A DNA stretch of 64,000 nucleotides from CAXBCP01 sp047638395 (GTDB taxonomy: Bacteria > Pseudomonadota > Alphaproteobacteria > MPNO01 > UBA830), in NCBI GenBank assembly GCA_047638395.1, contig JBLIMV010000002.1:169973-233972 (forward strand), in the 5' to 3' direction. Positions 59,535-64,000 of the stretch are shown here, piece after piece (positions within the stretch are counted from its first letter, which is position 1; each line of letters begins with the position of its first letter). The translations under genes and the position numbers were made by a program. The notes under the pieces were generated by a model, which worked only from the letters and a program-made list of their open reading frames with translations, was not told where the DNA came from and did no database searches.

Positions 59535-60746
59535 TCAGGACGGGAGGATCGTTCTCTCAGGAGGGAATTCCAAGGTTACCTTTGTTCCGCAATCAACTTC
59601 GCTTTCAATGCTGAGAGCGCCACCAAACAATTTCATGAAATTGGCGCAAAGATGCAGGCCAAGACCTGTGCCTTCATGCCTTCGAGAATGTGCCACGTCT
59701 GCCTGCTCAAAGGGCTTTAAAGCCTTGATCATATCCGCTTTCGACATTCCCACGCCCGTGTCCGTGACACTGAGGATTATACCGTTGTTTTCACCAAACT
59801 TTTTGGTGACGTTTATTACGCCTCCGGCGGGGGTGAACTTGATGGCGTTTGACAGAAGATTATTGAGTATCTGGATCATTACTCTTTCGTCAGCCAGCAA
59901 GAAAGGAATATCCGGGACGATATCGGAGGATAAGGTCTGGGTGGACGCTTTAGAAGTATGACCAAATTGCTTGAAGCTTGTTTCGATCAGCGCGTGAATA
60001 TCCAGAGGCTCTTCGACCAATTCATATTTTCCTGCTTCAATTTTGGAAAGGTCGAGAACATCGTTAATGAGTCTGAGAAGCAGGAAACCGCTGTTGTAAA
60101 TATCGTTCGCATATTCCTCGTAATGAGGATCCCCGAGTGGGCCAAAAGCTCTCAACCGCATTATATCGGCAAATCCCATGATGGCGTTGAGCGGGGTGCG
60201 GAGATCGTGGCTCATTGCAGCTAGAAAATCTGACTTCGCTTTGTTGGCAATCGTTGCTTCGTTACGCGATATCTCAAGCTCCAAATTGATGTTGACCAAC
60301 TCGTTGGCGATGACCAATTCAGCCGCACGTGCCGCTTTCTCGATATTGGCGACGACTAGCTCATCTGCCCGTTTTGCTTTCTCATCGGTTTCGAAATCAA
60401 GTTTTTCGTTGGCGATGAGCAGCTCGGCCGCACGTGCCGCTTTCTCGATACTGGCGATGACTAGCTCAGCTGCCCGTTTTGCCTTCTCATCGGTTTCGAA
60501 ATCAAGTTTTTCGTTGGCGATGAGCAGCTCGGCCGCACGTGCCGCTTTCTCGATACTGGCGATGACTAGCTCAGCTGCCCGTTTTGCCTTCTCATCATTT
60601 TCGAAGTCGAGTTTTTCATTGGCGATGACTAACTCGGCCGCACGTGCTGCTTTCTCATCGTTTTCGAATTCTAGTTTTTCATTGGCGATGATCAACGCGG
60701 CCGCGAGGCGTTTTTCATCCAATCTTTTCCGTTTTGGAGAGGCCAT
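59535..60746 (-). CDS. soluble histidine kinase with tandem 35-residue coiled-coil repeats
   Basis: A 403-residue kinase without membrane segments. Residues 20-165 are an amphipathic helical array built from EKAARAAELxIAN, EKLDFExDEKAKRAAELVIA units. Then come HisKA with His180 in AAMSHDLRTPLN and a GHKL ATPase (N box NNLLSNAIKFTP; G2 EGTGLGLHLCA). No sensory PAS or GAF domain is present. The repeat resembles the ANKELAFQNEEKEKRAAEL arrays known before HK and PAS domains in other proteobacteria. It lies at the edge of the integrated element on the opposite strand. Partner and signal are unknown. Confidence 0.9.
   Translation of the reverse strand: MASPKRKRLDEKRLAAALIIANEKLEFENDEKAARAAELVIANEKLDFENDEKAKRAAELVIASIEKAARAAELLIANEKLDFETDEKAKRAAELVIASIEKAARAAELLIANEKLDFETDEKAKRADELVVANIEKAARAAELVIANELVNINLELEISRNEATIANKAKSDFLAAMSHDLRTPLNAIMGFADIMRLRAFGPLGDPHYEEYANDIYNSGFLLLRLINDVLDLSKIEAGKYELVEEPLDIHALIETSFKQFGHTSKASTQTLSSDIVPDIPFLLADERVMIQILNNLLSNAIKFTPAGGVINVTKKFGENNGIILSVTDTGVGMSKADMIKALKPFEQADVAHSRRHEGTGLGLHLCANFMKLFGGALSIESEVDCGTKVTLEFPPERTILPS
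60322..60699 (-). repeat. 105-bp tandem repeat within the kinase gene (3.6 copies)
   Basis: Units start at 60322, 60427, 60532 and 60637 (the last partial, about 63 nt). The first two differ at about four positions; the third is identical to the second for over half its length. 105 bp equals 35 codons, or five heptads, so copy changes keep both frame and coiled-coil register. Confidence 0.9.
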
Positions 60747-61026
60747 ATTCGACTTGTAACACGAAGTCTCAAATAGACCCCCAAATCATATTTTCTCTAC
60801 GCTTATGCTTATGGCTATCAGGCGACCTGAGCGAGCGCGCCAATCACGTCCGGTGTAGCCCCAGTTTCGGACATCCAGGCGCGAATTTCCGTTATCGGGG
60901 GCATTTCAGACGTATACCAGGGACGGTCAGAACAGCCGCTTCTGACCCAAAGCGGACATCGCGCCGGGCATAAGAAAACGGCGTCCCGAAAGAAACGCCG
61001 CTTTGCTTAACTACATTGAATTGGGA
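60747..61026. repeat. 280-bp non-coding region containing a TGACCC-N3-GCGGACATT element
   Basis: No gene is seen. TGACCCAAAGCGGACAT lies at 60943-60959, with the inverted half GGTCAGAA...TTCTGACC (60925-60948) beside it. It appears to be a relic of a dispersed intergenic repeat related to those at 59482 and 63871. The kinase promoter should be in the left part. Confidence 0.45.
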
Positions 61027-61179
61027 TCAGGCAGCGCGTCTGCGCCGTGCGTATCCGATCCCGGCGAGGCCGAGGCCGAACAGCAGTATTATTCCCGGCG
61101 CCGGTACCGCTGCGACCTGTTCTCCGACCACCGACAGGCGCAGCGCCTCGCGGCCGCCGCCGAAATCAACCAGTCCCAT
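61027..61179 (-). pseudogene. PEP-CTERM-like C-terminal sorting tail, stranded fragment or mini-protein
   Basis: A 50-codon frame starts at an ATG overlapping the glycosyltransferase stop (TGATG) and ends at TGA 61027. The product has a polar start (MGLVDFGGGREALRLSVVGE), then VPAPG, a hydrophobic helix IILLFGLGLAGIGYA and the tail RRRRAA. This is the tripartite layout of PEP-CTERM-type exosortase signals (VPxP, helix, Arg cluster). Normally it ends a secreted protein of several hundred residues. Here the upstream part is missing, so it is most likely the 3' remnant of a deleted gene, although translation coupled to the upstream gene is possible. Confidence 0.6.
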
Positions 61180-62270
61180 CACCAACCATGCGGGTGCCCG
61201 CTATGCACTGCGTCGAATAAATCGATACAAGCCTCGGCCACGGCATCTGCGGGAATTGAGCTCAGGTTGATTTCACCTGCCGCATTTCGTGTCACCGCAG
61301 GATTTCCGCCAGACCACGCCAACCCCGGATAAAAAATTCGATTATCCTTGCCGTGCGGAAACCACAAGCCCGGAGGGTTCTTCAGGCTGAACACGCTCAC
61401 CGTGGGTGTCATTACAGCCGCCGCAAGATGCATCGGCCCACTATCGTGGCCGGCGAAACACACTGCACGCTCAATCAGTCCTGCGCTCTCCCGCGGGGAA
61501 ATGCTGCCGCAACAATTCAATGTCGGTCCGCGCCATGCTTCCAGTAATTGGGCGCTACGGTCGCTTTCGCCGGAAGCACCAACCGCAACCAGTCCGACTC
61601 CGGGTTTCCGGCCGCTGACGATGTCAAAAACGCGCTGCCAGCTTGTATCGCCCCAGTCGTTCTCCGGCCATTTCGTGCCGATACTGAACGCCACGAATTC
61701 ATCCCTGCCCTCCCAGTTCGCAAGCGTCCGCATTGCGGCTTCACGCTCAGCAGGCACCAACCTCAGCGACCAGTTCTCCGAATTTTCAATCTCGAAATCT
61801 CCGAGTTCGGAAAGGCCGCTGGAAATATGCGAAGCCATGCTAGGAACGATCCCATTTGCCAACCCGACCGGTTGCTCTTCGAGTAGGTTCGCGGCACCCA
61901 GTCCGAGGATATCCTGCGCCCCACATAACCCCAGGAAGGCGCGATCACGCCACAACACGGATCGCGAATATATCGGGTTCGCATAGACAATAATGTCGGG
62001 GCCCCAGCGGCGGATATCGCGTATGAGCGACCATAAAGATGCGACGTTTCTCGTGCCTAAGCGGTATGAAAAATGGCCGTCTATGAAGTTATTCTGTCCC
62101 AAAACCGACCATAGCGGCGGCGCTTTCGCATTAATGGGACTATTGGTCAGGACCCGTTTTTCAGCATTCGGCCACCGGCGTTCAAGCAGGTGAAATATCG
62201 GCAGAGTTACCAGCGTATCTCCGAGACTTCCGAGACGGTGAAGCAAAATTCTGTCTGGGTTCACATGCAT
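61179..62270 (-). CDS. glycosyltransferase family 9 (heptosyltransferase-like)
   Basis: A 363-residue GT-B enzyme. It has an N-terminal RILLHRLGSLGDTLVTLPIF, the typical GT9 start, and the C-terminal donor-site region with FAGHDSGPMHLAAAVMTPTV and SVFSLKNPPGLWFPHG. GT9 enzymes add heptose to lipid A-core or similar sugars to surface glycans at the inner membrane. The next upstream gene (51-bp gap) is a methyltransferase on the same strand, suggesting a glycan operon. The acceptor sugar is unknown. Confidence 0.88.
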   Translation of the reverse strand: MHVNPDRILLHRLGSLGDTLVTLPIFHLLERRWPNAEKRVLTNSPINAKAPPLWSVLGQNNFIDGHFSYRLGTRNVASLWSLIRDIRRWGPDIIVYANPIYSRSVLWRDRAFLGLCGAQDILGLGAANLLEEQPVGLANGIVPSMASHISSGLSELGDFEIENSENWSLRLVPAEREAAMRTLANWEGRDEFVAFSIGTKWPENDWGDTSWQRVFDIVSGRKPGVGLVAVGASGESDRSAQLLEAWRGPTLNCCGSISPRESAGLIERAVCFAGHDSGPMHLAAAVMTPTVSVFSLKNPPGLWFPHGKDNRIFYPGLAWSGGNPAVTRNAAGEINLSSIPADAVAEACIDLFDAVHSGHPHGW

Positions 62271-62321
62271 TTCACTCTTTCAATTGCTGAAACTACTGGC
62301 GGCAATCTGTAAGCGATCAAA

Positions 62322-62996
62322 TTATCGCGTTGGCGTCGCATTTCGGGCCCAGATGATCGACTCGAACCCGTAGTAATCCCAGGTGCCGGCCATCAAGCGG
62401 TTCTGTTTTCGTGATTTCGGCTCGTTCAGAAACCCGCGCACCCTGTCCACCAACGGACGGAAATTTCGGGCCGAGAACTCTATTTCAAATCCGCTCTCAA
62501 GAATTCTATTCGTCACTTCGGGAAAATCCGGTGGGATCCCAACATGCGTTGAATCATCATAGTAATTCAGGGTGCCCTCACGTTCGGGAAAGTTCACGCT
62601 CTCCGCACTGGGAAAACTAATAAAAAGCTGACCACCATGAATAACAGTGCCAAGTATGGCGGACAACGTTTTGTCGCGGTCGTTGCAGTGTTCGAGATTA
62701 TGACGTGAGATGACTGCGTCGAACCGGCGCCCCTCTCCGGCGATTGCCGTATCGAAATTCTTTGGATCGGCGATTACAAATTTTTCGTTCTCACCATTTT
62801 TGTAACTGTCGTCCGGGAAAACATCGAGACCCGTATATCTGCATAACGGCAACGTCTCTCGTATCTTCGACAGTGAACCGTTACCGCAGCCCACATCCAG
62901 TATACTCGCCTGCGGATCCAGTTGTTTCAGAAATGAGTACCGCCCGCCGTGTCTTATTTTGAGTTTTAGATAACTGGTGATGGCATCTGCAATCAT
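62322..62996 (-). CDS. class I SAM-dependent methyltransferase
   Basis: A 224-residue methyltransferase. It has motif I ASILDVGCGNGSLSKI (near residues 30-45), acidic strand YTGLDVFPDD, and the post-I region FDAVISRHNLEHCNDRDKTL of the Methyltransf_11/UbiE-like type. It probably modifies a surface glycan or lipid together with the GT9 enzyme encoded downstream. The substrate is inferred from context only. Confidence 0.85.
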   Translation of the reverse strand: MIADAITSYLKLKIRHGGRYSFLKQLDPQASILDVGCGNGSLSKIRETLPLCRYTGLDVFPDDSYKNGENEKFVIADPKNFDTAIAGEGRRFDAVISRHNLEHCNDRDKTLSAILGTVIHGGQLFISFPSAESVNFPEREGTLNYYDDSTHVGIPPDFPEVTNRILESGFEIEFSARNFRPLVDRVRGFLNEPKSRKQNRLMAGTWDYYGFESIIWARNATPTR

Positions 62997-63306
62997 TTCT
63001 ACAAACTCGCTTTGCTGAAACCGGATTGATCGGCTCCGAATGTCTCGTACCGAGGATCACCCATCCTATTCATACCATGACCCGCGAACCAGCCACATCG
63101 TTTTGCAAAAGCGGCAGCTCTGATCGGCAACCGTCTTATGAATGTAGGCCGAGCCAAGCAACCTCAACTAGGCACGAACTTCTCTGCATGAACCAAGCCC
63201 TGCTCTATACCGTTCTCCGGAAGCCATTGTCACTCCATGCGTCGTCATCCGTTTACCGGCCGCACGCGAAACCATCGAAGCCATCGAACGGCACGCCCGT
63301 TATGAG

Positions 63307-63663
63307 TTGTATGATTTTCGGTATCATCGGACCCGCGCAAAGAAGAAACCAAAAGAACCGGTTGATCCGATATCTGTCTGGCAGCGGGAAAACAAGGTCG
63401 GGACTAAGCGGCTCAAGAACTTCAAACATCTCTACGATGGCATCGCGCCCATCTACAAAATTATCCAAAAGCATCTCGATCTTAAGCCACGTGACATCGC
63501 TGATTATCTAAACCGAGATTACTATATGACGGTCAACGGTCGTCGTTGGGACAGGGACAATACGCGCAAGACAATGGACCTGATCGCCACTGATTTGTTT
63601 CAGGAATACGTGGAACTCCGGGAAGAGGAAAAGCCGGAGAAGATAGAGCTCAGTAATATCTGA
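63307..63663 (+). CDS. recombinase-like HTH protein, possibly truncated
   Basis: From TTG 63307 the product has 118 residues. LKPRDIADYLNRDYY, then MTVNGRRWDRDNTRKTM, resembles the DNA-binding recombinase domain of serine integrases (IAxxLNxxGxxTxxGxxWxxxxVxxIL). The open frame continues upstream to about 63172 with plausible protein (VVIRLPAARETIEAIERHAR) but without ATG, GTG or TTG and without a clear ribosome site. Either a rare start is used or the gene has lost its 5' end, for example the catalytic part of a recombinase. Confidence 0.5.
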   Translation: MYDFRYHRTRAKKKPKEPVDPISVWQRENKVGTKRLKNFKHLYDGIAPIYKIIQKHLDLKPRDIADYLNRDYYMTVNGRRWDRDNTRKTMDLIATDLFQEYVELREEEKPEKIELSNI

Positions 63664-64000
63664 TTAAGGGCAGATTTGCCGTTGCCGTTTGCTCAGCCCT
63701 TCGCTCATTGAGCTATGCACTATACGTACAGTTACACACCCAAACCATATTCCTGCTTACGAGCCCGCAGCTGAGACGTTGCGAGACGGAGGTCTTACGT
63801 GAATTAAGATATCAGGATGTCCGCTTTCAGGTGATTAGCGGACGGCATATCGCCGACCGGGTCAGGTCCGTTAATGACCCATGGCGGACATTCCTCATAT
63901 TAAAAACCGCGGCCCGATTAAACTGAACAACTGTTCCTTCGAACGGCCGAATTTTAACGTCAAGTAATACGTTTTCAGTAAACGGTCCGGTTAACAATGG
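63664..64000. repeat. 337-bp end of window with two TGACCC/GCGGACATT motif copies
   Basis: No gene is recognised. TGACCCATGGCGGACATTC lies at 63875-63893. On the other strand, 63816-63834 gives TCACCTGAAAGCGGACATC. The two face each other across about 40 nt, which suggests a decayed palindromic repeat. The remaining sequence shows no feature. Confidence 0.4.

Noticed and set aside
60322..60699. CRISPR-like array
   Set aside because: The 105-bp units are contiguous coding repeats without spacers.

Overview
The window looks like a GC-rich alphaproteobacterial chromosome, probably from Rhodospirillales or a close relative. This is inferred from the rpmH-rnpA-yidD-yidC-engB-argB and dapD-dapE-truA-fmt-def gene orders and from the families present; no database search was possible.

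Layout. 1-6 kb holds an aromatic/organic-acid catabolic cluster: a cut-off thiamine-diphosphate enzyme, a glutathione transferase-like protein and an isochorismatase-like hydrolase on the minus strand. Diverging from them are Rieske dioxygenase alpha and beta subunits and a transporter. 6-10.4 kb carries an orphan histidine kinase, a small secreted protein made of Cys-Lys-Asn-Pro repeats, a MerA-like flavoprotein and its VTT-domain membrane partner. 10.7-15.2 kb is the core rpmH-to-argB block. 15.2-19.7 kb is a three-gene cyclic-di-GMP operon (EAL, GGDEF, DUF2336). 19.8-26.8 kb is housekeeping: a HAD phosphatase, lysine biosynthesis, tRNA modification and initiation, and rmuC. 27-35.5 kb mixes a transporter, a GlcG-like protein, a zinc-finger microprotein, a peroxiredoxin with an in-frame UGA, a K+ channel, an FAD oxidoreductase, a nuclease, an SDR and a second Rieske oxygenase.

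36-53.4 kb is the most coherent accessory region. It contains a kinase with a C-terminal LOV domain, then a two-partner secretion pair (TpsB pore and a roughly 2,380-residue repetitive TpsA exoprotein), a CHAT-family caspase-like protein, a FecR-like periplasmic protein and a CHASE2 histidine kinase. At 53,441 an exact 50-nt 3' half of tRNA-Ala(CGC) marks an attachment site. A satellite-type integrated element follows to about 59.5 kb: integrase, HTH protein, Zn-finger/Toprim primase, DUF3987 and a zinc-ribbon protein. The right end has a kinase with a 35-residue tandem coiled-coil repeat, a stranded PEP-CTERM-like tail, a GT9 glycosyltransferase, a methyltransferase and a recombinase-like HTH fragment.

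The strongest unusual signal is the peroxiredoxin at 29,463-29,915. Its single UGA falls exactly at the peroxidatic cysteine and is followed by a bacterial SECIS-like hairpin, which suggests a selenoprotein that ordinary annotation would break. Other notable items are the TPS-CHAT-FecR-CHASE2 cluster, the KNPC-repeat protein, the stem-loop leader of the LOV kinase, and a probable CTG start for dapE.
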